DNA of 64,000 nucleotides from an uncultured Ruminococcus sp. (GTDB lineage Bacteria; Bacillota; Clostridia; Oscillospirales; Acutalibacteraceae). The stretch is taken from assembly GCA_902766885.1 (NCBI GenBank), contig CACXFS010000002.1, positions 48,681 through 112,680 of the forward strand, written 5' to 3'. The notes under the pieces were generated by a model. It saw only the letters and a program-made list of their open reading frames with translations, was not told where the DNA came from and did not search any database. Each line of letters starts with the position of its first letter. Within the stretch, counting starts at the first letter, position 1. Below, in pieces: positions 15,383 through 25,257 of this stretch. A program made the translations under genes and the position numbers.

Positions 15383-17475
15383 CAGTAATCAATCCCGTTG
15401 TCAACAGGACCTGTAGGAGTATACGGGTCCGTCGGATACTGGGGCTCATCGGGATAAGTTTCGGGCTCTGTTTCAGGCTCATAAGGAGCAGTTGTTTCAA
15501 CGACAAAATCGTGAGTAGCAGTTGTAGTTACAGACGAAGTCGAGAAATCAATGCTGTATTCACGGTAAGCCTGACCGTCAAGCTGAATTACTACCGTAGA
15601 AGTGCCTGAACCCGTAATTTCAAGAGTGCAGGTCTTATTGTATTTAGGAACAAGAGTTTTTGAATACTGCGGGTCAACTACACCGTCGACAATTACCGTC
15701 ATTTCAACGGAAGAATCTGTATTTGTCGGGAGGTCTACGTAAATATTGACCGTATTTTTGTCGCCCTTGCCGGAGCTTACTGTCAGCGTAACAACAGTTC
15801 CCTTGTCAACCTTGCCGTACTGCAAGGGTGACATTCCGAGAACAGTATCTTTAGCCTCTTTGCTGTCGTCATCATACTGAGTTTCAACAGTCAGTCCAAG
15901 CTCCTCAAGTTCGGATTTAGCTTCGCTTAAAGTCAGTCCGGTTACAGACGGAAGCTGAACCTGTTCAGGTCTATCTCCGTTTGCTACGTAAATATATACT
16001 GTTGAGCCGATAGTAGCCTTTACGCCTGCTTTTGGGAAGGTATCAATTGTATATCCCTTTGGCGTTTTTGTATTTTCAACATAAACTACTTCCGCCATAA
16101 AGTTCTTGTCCTTAAGCGACTGCAGCGCTTCTTTTTCACTGAAATTCGTAACAAAAGGAACGGAAACTTCGGTGTCTGTACCGTTTACGGTAAGGGTTAT
16201 TGTTGAGCCGGACTTAACTTTCATTGAACCGCCAGCAGGCTCCTGATCAAGAATTGCACCCATTTCTTTTGATTCGTCGTACTTGCTCTTTATTTCAAAC
16301 TGGAAGTTATTCGGGTTATCCTCTTTTGCCTCTACGAGAGTTTTGCCGACATAGTTCGGAACATCAACGTCCTTTGCCTGAACAGAGTTACAGCCTCTGA
16401 ACACTGCAAGTGCAAAGAAAATAACACAAACTGCAACAGCCGCAATCAGAATACCCTTAATTGCGTAGTAGGACGGCTTGTGCTCCTTGACAAAATCATC
16501 CTCCTCGGGTTCATCCTGACCCGGTCTTTCATCAGATACAGGCTTTTGAATTACCTTTGTTCTGTCATTCTTTGTATCCTTAATAGAATTAACAAACTTT
16601 GTGGGCTGATTATCAACAAATGATTTTCCGTAATCAAAAACAATTGACGGATTCAGTCTGAAACGCTCAATATCACTCAACATTTCAGCGGCAGAAGTGT
16701 AACGAGCCGACGGCTGTTTCTGCATTGCTTTCATTGTAATCTGTTCAAGTCCTATGGGGATTCCGGGGTTAACCTCACGGGGACGTTTCGGTGTTGACTG
16801 CAGCTGCATAAGTGCAACAGAAACAGCGCTGTCGCCGTCAAACGGAAGCTTTCCCGTAAGCATTTCGTAGAGCATTACGCCGACAGAATAAATGTCGGTT
16901 TTGCCGTCGGTAACATCTCCCCTTGCCTGCTCGGGCGCAATGTAGTGAACAGAGCCGATAGCCTGCTCGGTCATTGTGCGTGTTGCCTTGTCGGAAAAAC
17001 GTGCAATTCCGAAGTCGGTTACTTTAATTGTTCCGTCCTGCAAGAGCATAATGTTCTGCGGCTTGATGTCACGGTGAACTATTCCGCACTCGTGAGCGTG
17101 CTGCAACGCCTTTAAAATCTGCGTTGCAAGGTGAAGGGCGTCCTTCCACTCGATTATGCCCTGTCTGTCAATATATTCCTTGAGCGTTATGCCGTCTATA
17201 TATTCCATTACAATGTACTGAATCATATCGCCGAAACTTACGTCGTAAACCTTGACGATATTAGGATGAGAAAGCATTGCAATAGCCTTTGATTCATTTT
17301 TGAATCTGCGAATAAATTCCTCGTTGTTGAGATATTCGTCTTTAAGAATTTTTATTGCAACCTCACGGTCGTCGATTGTGTCGGTACAGCGGTAAACATT
17401 TGCCATACCGCCTACGCCGATAAGCTCATGGATTTCATAACGGCCGTCAAGTCTTTTGCCAATATATTTATCCAA
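15382..17475 (-). CDS. prkC: PASTA-domain Ser/Thr protein kinase PrkC
   Basis: A membrane kinase that senses peptidoglycan fragments and phosphorylates cytosolic targets. From the TTG at 17475 (GGAG eight bases upstream) it is 697 residues. The kinase domain at about 12-270 has VAIKILK, HRDIKPQN and DFGIAR all intact. A membrane helix lies at about 340-365, with three PASTA repeats at about 370-575 (VPNYVGKTL, VPFVTNFSEKEA, LPSVTGLTLSEA). A further ~120 residues include a Thr/Pro/Glu-rich end. An upstream TTG at 17493 overlaps the Shine-Dalgarno and is less likely. The partner phosphatase prpC is directly upstream. Confidence 0.95.
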   Translation of the reverse strand: MDKYIGKRLDGRYEIHELIGVGGMANVYRCTDTIDDREVAIKILKDEYLNNEEFIRRFKNESKAIAMLSHPNIVKVYDVSFGDMIQYIVMEYIDGITLKEYIDRQGIIEWKDALHLATQILKALQHAHECGIVHRDIKPQNIMLLQDGTIKVTDFGIARFSDKATRTMTEQAIGSVHYIAPEQARGDVTDGKTDIYSVGVMLYEMLTGKLPFDGDSAVSVALMQLQSTPKRPREVNPGIPIGLEQITMKAMQKQPSARYTSAAEMLSDIERFRLNPSIVFDYGKSFVDNQPTKFVNSIKDTKNDRTKVIQKPVSDERPGQDEPEEDDFVKEHKPSYYAIKGILIAAVAVCVIFFALAVFRGCNSVQAKDVDVPNYVGKTLVEAKEDNPNNFQFEIKSKYDESKEMGAILDQEPAGGSMKVKSGSTITLTVNGTDTEVSVPFVTNFSEKEALQSLKDKNFMAEVVYVENTKTPKGYTIDTFPKAGVKATIGSTVYIYVANGDRPEQVQLPSVTGLTLSEAKSELEELGLTVETQYDDDSKEAKDTVLGMSPLQYGKVDKGTVVTLTVSSGKGDKNTVNIYVDLPTNTDSSVEMTVIVDGVVDPQYSKTLVPKYNKTCTLEITGSGTSTVVIQLDGQAYREYSIDFSTSSVTTTATHDFVVETTAPYEPETEPETYPDEPQYPTDPYTPTGPVDNGIDY

Positions 17476-17493
17476 AAGGTTCACTCCAATCAA

Positions 17494-18219
17494 TTAATAG
17501 ATAACTGTTGCGGTTATGTTATCACTTCCGCCGCCGTCCTTTGCACAGTCAACAAGCTTTGTGATAAGTCCCTCTCCACGGTTTTCGTGGCAGATTTTAA
17601 CCATATCGCCCGTTGAAACGCAGTTTGAAAGTCCGTCGGTACAAATCAGAAGAACATCGCCGTAAATAAAGTTTGCTTCTATATAATCAAGTCTTACAGA
17701 GGGCTTTATGCCAAGCGCCCTTGTAATGAAGTTTTTGTTGGGATGATTCTGTGCCTGCTCGTATGTTATCTCGCCTCTTCGCACCATTTCCTGCACAACC
17801 GAGTGATCTTCGGTAAGCTGTTTTATCTTACCGCCTCTGATTGCGTATGTACGGCTGTCGCCGACGTGGACAACGTGAACGGTTGTGTCCTTGACAAATA
17901 CAAATTCACAGGTTGTACCCATTCCTGCAAGTTCGGGGTCATTTGTTGAAAGCTCAAATATTTTCATATTGGCGTTTACAACAATTTCAGCCATAAGCTC
18001 GCCGATTTGTTCCTTTGTCATATCGTCCTTATATAAATCGGTAATTTTGGAGCTTATGTATTCAACGGCTGTTGCACTTGCAATATTTCCGCCGTTGGCA
18101 CCTCCCATTCCGTCACATACTACCGCCCAAACACAGCTGGGAGAAATAACTCCGAAGCGAAAATCATCCTGATTCTGGGTTCGGACAAGTCCGATGTCGC
18201 TTTTGCTGAATACTTCCAA
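17494..18219 (-). CDS. prpC: PP2C-type Ser/Thr protein phosphatase PrpC/Stp
   Basis: A metal-dependent phosphatase that reverses PrkC phosphorylation. Its 241 residues contain the PP2C motifs RTQNQDDF, VCDGMGG, GDSR near the middle, and SDNITATV at the end, with the metal-binding aspartates present. The start is TTG, set by AAAGGAGGT seven bases upstream within the last codons of rlmN. The stop lies 18 bases before the prkC start, so the antagonistic pair is made from one message. Confidence 0.95.
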   Translation of the reverse strand: MEVFSKSDIGLVRTQNQDDFRFGVISPSCVWAVVCDGMGGANGGNIASATAVEYISSKITDLYKDDMTKEQIGELMAEIVVNANMKIFELSTNDPELAGMGTTCEFVFVKDTTVHVVHVGDSRTYAIRGGKIKQLTEDHSVVQEMVRRGEITYEQAQNHPNKNFITRALGIKPSVRLDYIEANFIYGDVLLICTDGLSNCVSTGDMVKICHENRGEGLITKLVDCAKDGGGSDNITATVIY

Positions 18220-18220
18220 G

Positions 18221-19258
18221 TTATTTACCTCCTTTTAAAATATGATTTCGCTTAAGCTGACCGCAGGAGGCGTTGATGTCGCTTCCGAGGGTTCGCCTTA
18301 CTGTTGCCGTAATATTTTTTTCGGCAAGTATATCAATAAAAGACTGCTGTCTTTTTATATTGCTCTTTATATACCCCGTTCCCTCAACAGTATTTACGGG
18401 AATCAGGTTAACGTGGCAGTTCATACCCGACAGACGGTTTGCAAGCTCTCTTGCATTTTCGTCGCTGTCGTTTACTCCGCTTATCATTGAATATTCAAAG
18501 GTAACACGTCTGCCTGTTGTGTCAAAATAATCTCTGCACGACTGCAATAATTCTTCAATAGAATATTTTCTTGCAATAGGCATTGTTTTCTGCCTGATTT
18601 CATCATTCGGTGCGTGAAGTGAAACCGAAAGAGTGATTCCAAGGCGGAGCTTTGCAAGCTCATAAATTTTCGGAACAATTCCGCAGGTTGAAAGCGTTAT
18701 GTGGCGCATACCAATATTAAGTCCGTCATCGGCTGACGCAAGTCTTATAAACTTAATAACATTGTCAAAGTTATCAAGCGGCTCGCCCATTCCCATAAGC
18801 ACAACATTTGAAATTCTTATATCCAAGTCCCTTTGTGCCGCCTCTATCTGAGCAAGCATTTCAGACGGAGTCAGACTGCGTGAAAAACCGCTTTTGCCGG
18901 TTGCGCAAAAGGTACAGCCCATTTTACAGCCGACCTGAGTTGAAATGCACATTGACCAGCCGTGCTTATAGCTCATAACTACCGCTTCAACACACTCTCC
19001 GTCGTTAAAGGAAAAAAGGTACTTCACTGTTTTATCATACCTTGAAACGAGTTTTTTTTCAATATTTGCAACAGAAATGTAACTACTTGTTTTTAAAAAT
19101 TCCCTTAAATCTGTCGGAATATTGCGCATTTCATCAAAATTTGTCACATTTTTTGAAAGCCAAGAGCGAATCTGCTTTGCTCTAAACTTCGGAAATCCGC
19201 TGTCTGTTATGAAATTTTCAAGCTCTTCGTCATTTAAAGATTTTATATCAACGAGCAA
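18221..19258 (-). CDS. rlmN: 23S rRNA/tRNA adenine-C2 methyltransferase RlmN
   Basis: A radical-SAM enzyme that methylates C2 of A2503 in 23S rRNA and A37 in some tRNAs. The 345-residue protein has the cluster motif CKMGCTFC, the GEPLDNF loop and the C-terminal catalytic cysteine in DINASCGQL. The start codon is TTG with AAGGT a few bases upstream, close to the rsmB stop. It is tightly packed between rsmB and prpC. Confidence 0.95.
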   Translation of the reverse strand: MLVDIKSLNDEELENFITDSGFPKFRAKQIRSWLSKNVTNFDEMRNIPTDLREFLKTSSYISVANIEKKLVSRYDKTVKYLFSFNDGECVEAVVMSYKHGWSMCISTQVGCKMGCTFCATGKSGFSRSLTPSEMLAQIEAAQRDLDIRISNVVLMGMGEPLDNFDNVIKFIRLASADDGLNIGMRHITLSTCGIVPKIYELAKLRLGITLSVSLHAPNDEIRQKTMPIARKYSIEELLQSCRDYFDTTGRRVTFEYSMISGVNDSDENARELANRLSGMNCHVNLIPVNTVEGTGYIKSNIKRQQSFIDILAEKNITATVRRTLGSDINASCGQLKRNHILKGGK

Positions 19259-19260
19259 TT

Positions 19261-20595
19261 TCAGACCTTCTTTCCGAATACTGCAATGTAAAAACCGTCT
19301 GTGCCTGCCATATGCGGCATAAGCGTAATTTCGTAGTCATTTTCTTCAAAAGCACGGTTTATCTGAGGCGGAAGTGCAAGCTTAACTCCGTAAAAATCGG
19401 GGTGCTCCTCAAGAAAACGCTGTGTATTTTTATTATTTTCAGCAGGATTAAGCGTGCAGGTAGAATACACAATACGTCCGCCGCTCGCAAGATACCGAGC
19501 GCTCCGGCAGAGGATTTTGTACTGCAACTCGGGCAAATCATCAGAAATCAGGTTATCTTTATAGCGGATTTCGGGCTTACGGGAGAGGATTCCGAGTCCG
19601 CTGCAAGGAACGTCGCAGAGAATTTTATCAGCAAGCGGCAATGAAATATCCGATGACGCACCGTCACGCTTAAGGGTAACTATTGAATGTATGCCAAGAC
19701 GTTTTGCTCCTTCACCTATTAAATTCAGCTTGTGGTCGTACAAATCGCAGGCAAAGATTTTACCTCTGTCGCCCATATACTGCGCCGCTGTAAAAGCTTT
19801 TCCGCCCGGTGCTGAGCAGATGTCGAGCAAAACCTCTCTCGGTTTTGGTGAGAGGAAGTCAACGCAAAGCTGAGAAGATGCGTCCTGTATATGAAGTTTT
19901 CCCGATTTATAGGCTGATAGACGCTCAATTGAGCCTGTACCTGTCAAAGAAACTGCGTTTTTAAGGAACGGTATTTCCTCTGCCGTTACGTTTTCCTTTG
20001 CAAGCTCTGCAATAAGTGAATTTTTGTCGGTTTTAAGCGTGTTTACCCTTGCGCAGATTTTCGGTCTGCCGCCGAGGGATAATAAAAGCTGTTCGGTATT
20101 TAATTCTCCATAAGAATTAATCCATAGCCTTACAAGCTCCTGCGGTGCGGAATACTTGACCGAGTAATATAGAACCTTGTCAGATTTATCGGGAAGTCTG
20201 TATTTTTCCTCTGCACGTGTGATACTGCGGAGAATTCCGTTGATAAATCCCGAAGATTTTTGAAGTTTATGCTTTTTTGCAAGGTTTACGCTCTCGTTTA
20301 CAGCCGCACTTTCGGGGATTTTATCCATAAAAAGGAGCTGTAAAATTCCGAGCCTGAGTATCATTTTTGTTTTAAGTTCAATTTTCCTTAAAGGAATTTT
20401 AGAATACTGTCTGATAATATAATCAAGTGTAATTTTGCGTTCAAGCACTCCGTAAACGAGTGCGGAAACAAAGGAGCTGTCAAGCCCCGAGAGGTTGTTT
20501 TCATGTATTGCGTTATTAAGCGCAATATTCGAGTAGGCATTATCCTGTTCAATTTTCATCAGCACGTTGAATGCTATATTTCTCGGGTTTGACAT
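19261..20595 (-). CDS. rsmB: 16S rRNA m5C967 methyltransferase RsmB
   Basis: The 444-residue protein has an N-terminal NusB-like RNA-binding domain (about 1-135) and a C-terminal SAM methyltransferase. Motif I is DICSAPGGKAF, and the two catalytic cysteines are in CDVPCSGLG and STCTLNPAEN. It methylates C967 of 16S rRNA in the SAM-dependent Rsm family. It lies between yugP and rlmN with gaps of 18 and 2 bases. Confidence 0.95.
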   Translation of the reverse strand: MSNPRNIAFNVLMKIEQDNAYSNIALNNAIHENNLSGLDSSFVSALVYGVLERKITLDYIIRQYSKIPLRKIELKTKMILRLGILQLLFMDKIPESAAVNESVNLAKKHKLQKSSGFINGILRSITRAEEKYRLPDKSDKVLYYSVKYSAPQELVRLWINSYGELNTEQLLLSLGGRPKICARVNTLKTDKNSLIAELAKENVTAEEIPFLKNAVSLTGTGSIERLSAYKSGKLHIQDASSQLCVDFLSPKPREVLLDICSAPGGKAFTAAQYMGDRGKIFACDLYDHKLNLIGEGAKRLGIHSIVTLKRDGASSDISLPLADKILCDVPCSGLGILSRKPEIRYKDNLISDDLPELQYKILCRSARYLASGGRIVYSTCTLNPAENNKNTQRFLEEHPDFYGVKLALPPQINRAFEENDYEITLMPHMAGTDGFYIAVFGKKV

Positions 20596-20613
20596 TTTAG
20601 TTCTCCATCTTAA

Positions 20614-21318
20614 TTAATCTCGTCTGCCTCGGGCAATTATAATAAGTCTTAAAAGCTGCATAATTGCAGTAAGTGCAGATGCAACGTAGGTCATTGCCGC
20701 CGCTTGCAGTGTGCGCTTTGCTCCTGTGTATTCATCGCCGTAGAGCAAATCTAACTCTCTGATACATTCAAGCGCTCTTTTTGACGCGTTGAACTCAACG
20801 GGCAGTGTTGCAATTGTAAACAGTACGGAAAGTGAAAACAGAACAATTCCGATATAGAGCAGGACAAAGCCTACTTTTGCGGTGAAAATAAGTCCGAGCA
20901 GAATTAAAATCCAGCTTAACTGCGAGCCGACCCTTGCCAAAGGCAGGATAATACCTCTGATTTTATTCGGAAGATAACCCTCTGCGTGCTGAACAGCGTG
21001 ACCTGCCTCGTGACAGGCTACGCCGACTGCGGCAACGGAATTGCTGTTGTAAACAGTATCGGAAAGTCTTATAACATTCGTTCTGGGGTCAAAATGGTCG
21101 GTCATACTGCCTGCAACGTGTTCAATCCTCACGCCTGTAACGCCGTTCTGGCGAAGCACGTATTCAGCCGCCTGTGCGCCTGTTATATTGCGTGAATTTC
21201 TTACTTTTGAGTATTTTGAAAAGGTTGACTGTACTTTAATCTGACAAATCAGCGTAATTATTATGCAGGGCACGATAAAAACAAGATATGTCCAGTCAAA
21301 GCCGTAGAAGTATCTCAT
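20614..21318 (-). CDS. Membrane zinc metallopeptidase, YugP family
   Basis: The 234-residue membrane protein has a zinc-peptidase motif HEAGHAVQH at about residue 103. There are about four hydrophobic helices, one at the N-terminus, two in the middle (SQLSWILILLGLIF onward) and one at the C-terminus. The YugP family is annotated as neutral zinc peptidases; substrates are unknown. The stop/start overlap with fmt is four bases (ATGA), so the two are coupled. Its place inside the fmt-rsmB block is common in Clostridia. Confidence 0.9.
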   Translation of the reverse strand: MRYFYGFDWTYLVFIVPCIIITLICQIKVQSTFSKYSKVRNSRNITGAQAAEYVLRQNGVTGVRIEHVAGSMTDHFDPRTNVIRLSDTVYNSNSVAAVGVACHEAGHAVQHAEGYLPNKIRGIILPLARVGSQLSWILILLGLIFTAKVGFVLLYIGIVLFSLSVLFTIATLPVEFNASKRALECIRELDLLYGDEYTGAKRTLQAAAMTYVASALTAIMQLLRLIIIARGRRD

Positions 21319-22247
21319 ATAAAGTCCTCCTGTCCTACGATATCGCCGATTTCAAGCTTGTGACCGGCAAGAAATGCATCGGCTGTCATGCGCTTTTTGC
21401 CCTCGGGCTGAATTTCAAGAATTTCAATCGACTTTTCACCGCAGGCAACAACAAGCGGTTTTGATGAAAGAACTTCTCCGCTTTTACCGCATTTGGGGCA
21501 AAGTCTTGTTGAATAAACCTTGACGTTCTTTCCGCAGATTTTGGTTGTTGCAACAGGCCAAGGGTTAAGTCCTCTTACCTTGTTGTGAACCTCAAAAGCA
21601 GATTTTGAAAAATCAATCGGACAAAGCGACTTGTCAATCTTTGAGGTATGAGTTGCAAGGCTTTCATCCTGCTTTTTCGGAGTAATTTCACCTTTTTCAA
21701 GGGCGGAAAGAGTTTTTAGAATAAGCTCACCGCCGAGAACTGCAAGTCGGTCAAAAAGCTCGCCCGACGTTTCATTCTCACCGATTTCTGTTTCTTCGGT
21801 CAGGAGAATGTCGCCTGTGTCTAGACCGACATCCATAAGCATTGTGGTGATTCCCGTTACCTTGTCGCCGTTTAAGACCGACTGCTGAATCGGAGCGGCA
21901 CCTCTGTATTTTGGCAGGAGCGAGCCGTGAATGTTGACGCAGCCGAATTTCGGTGCGTCGAGCACTGCTTTTGGAAGAATTTTTCCGTAAGCGGCAACGA
22001 CAATTACGTCGGGATTGTATTGATTGATAATTCCAAGTGCGTCGCTGTTTTTCATCGACTCGGGCTGATAAACGGGAATACCAAGCGACTGTGCGCACAC
22101 CTTTACATCGGGAGGAGTAAGAATCATCTTTCTTCCCCTCGGCTTATCGGGTTGGGTGAACACGGCGCATACCTCGTGCTCGGAAGATGCGAGAGCCTTA
22201 AGCGCAGGAACTGCAAAATCGGGAGTTCCCATATAGATTATTTTCAT
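21315..22247 (-). CDS. fmt: Methionyl-tRNA formyltransferase
   Basis: It formylates initiator Met-tRNA using 10-formyltetrahydrofolate. The 310-residue protein has the N-terminal transferase domain starting IIYMGTPDFAVP, the catalytic loop HGSLLPKYRGAAPIQ and the C-terminal tRNA-binding OB domain. It follows def, the deformylase that later removes the same formyl group. A short GAGCGAC/GTCGCTC hairpin lies between them. Confidence 0.95.
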   Translation of the reverse strand: MKIIYMGTPDFAVPALKALASSEHEVCAVFTQPDKPRGRKMILTPPDVKVCAQSLGIPVYQPESMKNSDALGIINQYNPDVIVVAAYGKILPKAVLDAPKFGCVNIHGSLLPKYRGAAPIQQSVLNGDKVTGITTMLMDVGLDTGDILLTEETEIGENETSGELFDRLAVLGGELILKTLSALEKGEITPKKQDESLATHTSKIDKSLCPIDFSKSAFEVHNKVRGLNPWPVATTKICGKNVKVYSTRLCPKCGKSGEVLSSKPLVVACGEKSIEILEIQPEGKKRMTADAFLAGHKLEIGDIVGQEDFI

Positions 22248-22264
22248 ATTTTTACCTTCTATTT

Positions 22265-22300
22265 ATCATGTTGAGCGACAAGGACGTCGCTCACTACAAT
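22265..22300. repeat. Short hairpin of the TTGTAG-G palindrome family between def and fmt
   Basis: On the minus strand TTGTAGTGAGCGAC...GTCGCTCAACATG forms a 7-bp stem. Its start resembles the other TAGGG-type palindromes at 25583, 37661 and 46668. It could weaken read-through from def into fmt. Confidence 0.5.
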
Positions 22301-22320
22301 TCAAAAAACATTTGCTGATC

Positions 22321-22797
22321 TTAAATGTTCATTTTTTCAATTTCTTTAGGAGTTAACATTCTGATTGCTTTTTCCTTGAAAATTATGCCCTCAAGGTGGT
22401 CAAGCTCGTGGCAAAAAGCCTTTGCAAGCAAATCTCTGCCCTCGATTGTAAACTCGTTGCCGTTTCTGTCCTGTGCCTTGACCTTTACATAATCGGGACG
22501 GCGTGTGTAACCCCACTCACCGGGGCACGAAAGGCAACCCTCAAGCGTTTCCTGTTCGCCGCTGTAGGCAATAATCTTCGGATTTACAAGCTCGATAACG
22601 CCCTCGCCTATGTCAATTACAACAACTCTGCGGAGTATTCCTACCTGCGGTGCAGCAAGCCCTGCGCCCTGTGCAAGGTGGAGCGTTTCAACCATATCGT
22701 CAATTAAGTCGGCAAGCTTGCCGTCAAACTTTTCTACTGTTCTGCATTTTTTTGTGAGGACGCTGTCGCCCTCTTTTACAATTTGTCTGATTGCCAT
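22321..22797 (-). CDS. def: Peptide deformylase
   Basis: A metalloenzyme that removes the N-formyl group from nascent proteins. The 158-residue protein shows all three motifs: GAGLAAPQVG, EGCLSCPG (the Cys ligand) and CHELDHLEG (two His ligands and the catalytic Glu). AAAGGAAA precedes the ATG. It sits between priA and fmt in the usual Firmicutes order. Confidence 0.96.
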   Translation of the reverse strand: MAIRQIVKEGDSVLTKKCRTVEKFDGKLADLIDDMVETLHLAQGAGLAAPQVGILRRVVVIDIGEGVIELVNPKIIAYSGEQETLEGCLSCPGEWGYTRRPDYVKVKAQDRNGNEFTIEGRDLLAKAFCHELDHLEGIIFKEKAIRMLTPKEIEKMNI

Positions 22798-22815
22798 TTG
22801 CTTTCCTTTCCTTTG

Positions 22816-25257
22816 TCAGCAGACAAGCGCATTCATATCTGCATATGCTGTCACACTGCCAAATTCTTTATTTTTACCGAATTCGACAAGCAGCGTTGAA
22901 AGCAGCTTTCGGAATTCACGGTTGTTCTTGCACTTTATTATAAGTTTATATCTGAATTTGTTGCTGACCTTTACGACAAGCGCAGGCGAAGGTCCTAAAA
23001 TTCGCAGAGGAATGTTGGGATAATCGCTTTTTGCAAGGCTGATAAACGAGTTTAAAAATGAATTTGCAGCCTTTAAGGTAAGCGTCTGGTTTTCTCCCAC
23101 AAATCCGATTAAGCAGATATCGGCAAACGGAGGATAAAGCATAGCCTTTCGCACACCTATTTCGGTATTGAAGAATGTATCGTAATCCTGCTTTGCCGCC
23201 ATTGAAATTATTAGATTATCGGGTGTGTACGACTGAATAACAGCCATTCCCTTGCTGTTGCCTCTGCCGCTTCTTCCCACGACCTGAGTAAGAAGTGAGA
23301 ACGAACGCTCGTAGCTGCGGTAATCGTCGGCGTAAAGCATATGGTCTGTGTTGAGCACCCCGACAAGCGTTACATTCGGAAAATCAAGTCCCTTTGCTAC
23401 CATCTGCGTACCCACAAGAATATCATATTCGCCGTTTGCAAAAGCGGTTATCATCTTTTCGTATGATGATTTTGATGATGTGGCGTCGGTATCCATTCGC
23501 AGAATTCTTGCATTGGGGAAAATCTGCGAAATGTCGCTTTCAGCCTTTTGCGTACCCGTTCCGCCGAAACGCAGCCCTTTGCTGTGGCAGGTCGGACATT
23601 CGTCGGTACAGGGAATTGAGTAACCGCAGTAGTGGCACATCATTCTGTTGTTTGCGCTGTGATAGGTCAGCGAGATTGAACAGTTGGGGCAGGTAACGGG
23701 TTCTCCACAGACACGACAGGTAGCAAAAGTATTGTGTCCTCTGCGGTTTAAAAGAAGAATTGACTGCTTTCCGTGTTCAAGGTTATAGTTGAGGTTTTCA
23801 AGCAATACGTCGGAAAATCCGGTTGTGTTGCCGTTTTGCACCTCAATATTCATATCGGCAGTTACAACCTCGGGCAATACGGCTTTGCCGTAGCGGCTTG
23901 AAAGCGTATTGAGGGAATATCTGCCGTTTTTTGCATAGTAATAGGTTTCAACGCTCGGAGTTGCCGAGCTTAAAATCAATAGTGCGCTGTTCTGCGCACA
24001 TCTGAATTTTGCAATTTCACGGGCGTGGTAGCGTGGTGAGCTTTCGGATTTGTAGCTGTACTCCTGCTCCTCATCCATAATAATCAGTCCGAGATTATCA
24101 AAAGGAGCAAAAACTGCGCTTCGTGTTCCGATTACAATTTTTGCAAGTCCTTTTTTAACTCTCTTGTATTCGTCAAGTCTTTCTCCGAGCGACAGGGCAC
24201 TGTGAAAAACGGCTATTTTATCACCAAACCGCTGAGAAAACTGCAAAACAAACTGAGGTGTAAGGGAAATTTCGGGTACCATTACAATTATTCCCCTGCC
24301 GTCGTTTATTACTCGCTCAATCAGCTTTATAAACACGCTTGTTTTGCCCGAACCGGTCACTCCGTAAAGCAGGCTTGTATGCGGTTTTGAGTCCTTGTAC
24401 TCGCTGTAAAGCGAGTCGCAGGCTTTTTGTTGTTCGTCAGAGAGTACAATTTCGGAAATTTCAGAATCTGCGCTTTGATTTTCAATGCGAAAAACTTCTT
24501 CGTCATAAAAATGAATCAGTCCCTTTTTGCAAAGGGAGTCGATTACAGAGGAAGAAACTCCCGTAAAGTACATAACCTCTTTAACCGAAACACCGCCCGT
24601 CATCTCAATTAACTCATAGACGTTTTTCTGCTTTTCGGTAAGCTTGACTTTAGATATGTCAACATTGGGATTTACCGCCGCCATTTTCGTTGACGCGTCG
24701 GAAACCCTGCGGAATGCTTCGTCAGACTTATAAAGCACACCCTTTTCAACAAGCAAATCAAGCACTTGTGTATCGAAATAACCAAAAGCATCGAGGATAG
24801 TATCGGATTTTACGGGCTTGCGCTTTGAAAAAAGATAATCGTAAATCCGCTGTTCCTCAAAGCTTAATTCGGGTGTGTTTTCAACAGGCAAATCGTTTGC
24901 GCCGTAAACGGTGGTTACTTTGTAGTTGATTCCTGCCGGGAGCATTGTTTTTACCGCATCATAAAGTGTGCAGAAATAGTGCTCCTTCATAAATTCGGCA
25001 GTCTTAATCATTTCTTCAGACAGTACGGGCTCATTATCCAGCACACTGATTATGGATTTCAGCCCGTCTGTGCGTGAATAGCTGACCTCAAAAACTACTC
25101 CCTGACGTTTTTTGTTGCCCCTGCCGAACGGCACGAGCACACGGGTACCAACCTTGCAACGGTTTGAAAGCTGTTGCGGTACAAGATAGTCGAACGGCTT
25201 ATCAAATGAATAAGCCGTGTTTTCAACTGCAATCCTTGCAACTAAATCAGAGCTCAT
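22816..25257 (-). CDS. priA: Primosomal helicase PriA
   Basis: PriA restarts collapsed replication forks. The 813-residue protein has an N-terminal 3'-DNA-binding domain (about 1-105), a winged-helix region, and helicase motifs GVTGSGKTS (Walker A) and DEEQEYSYK (Walker B). The zinc-binding cysteine cluster CRVCGEPVTCPNC, CHYCG, CPTC lies inside the helicase. The C-terminal domain is present, so the protein is full length. Its ATG overlaps the rpoZ stop by 11 bases. Confidence 0.95.
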   Translation of the reverse strand: MSSDLVARIAVENTAYSFDKPFDYLVPQQLSNRCKVGTRVLVPFGRGNKKRQGVVFEVSYSRTDGLKSIISVLDNEPVLSEEMIKTAEFMKEHYFCTLYDAVKTMLPAGINYKVTTVYGANDLPVENTPELSFEEQRIYDYLFSKRKPVKSDTILDAFGYFDTQVLDLLVEKGVLYKSDEAFRRVSDASTKMAAVNPNVDISKVKLTEKQKNVYELIEMTGGVSVKEVMYFTGVSSSVIDSLCKKGLIHFYDEEVFRIENQSADSEISEIVLSDEQQKACDSLYSEYKDSKPHTSLLYGVTGSGKTSVFIKLIERVINDGRGIIVMVPEISLTPQFVLQFSQRFGDKIAVFHSALSLGERLDEYKRVKKGLAKIVIGTRSAVFAPFDNLGLIIMDEEQEYSYKSESSPRYHAREIAKFRCAQNSALLILSSATPSVETYYYAKNGRYSLNTLSSRYGKAVLPEVVTADMNIEVQNGNTTGFSDVLLENLNYNLEHGKQSILLLNRRGHNTFATCRVCGEPVTCPNCSISLTYHSANNRMMCHYCGYSIPCTDECPTCHSKGLRFGGTGTQKAESDISQIFPNARILRMDTDATSSKSSYEKMITAFANGEYDILVGTQMVAKGLDFPNVTLVGVLNTDHMLYADDYRSYERSFSLLTQVVGRSGRGNSKGMAVIQSYTPDNLIISMAAKQDYDTFFNTEIGVRKAMLYPPFADICLIGFVGENQTLTLKAANSFLNSFISLAKSDYPNIPLRILGPSPALVVKVSNKFRYKLIIKCKNNREFRKLLSTLLVEFGKNKEFGSVTAYADMNALVC

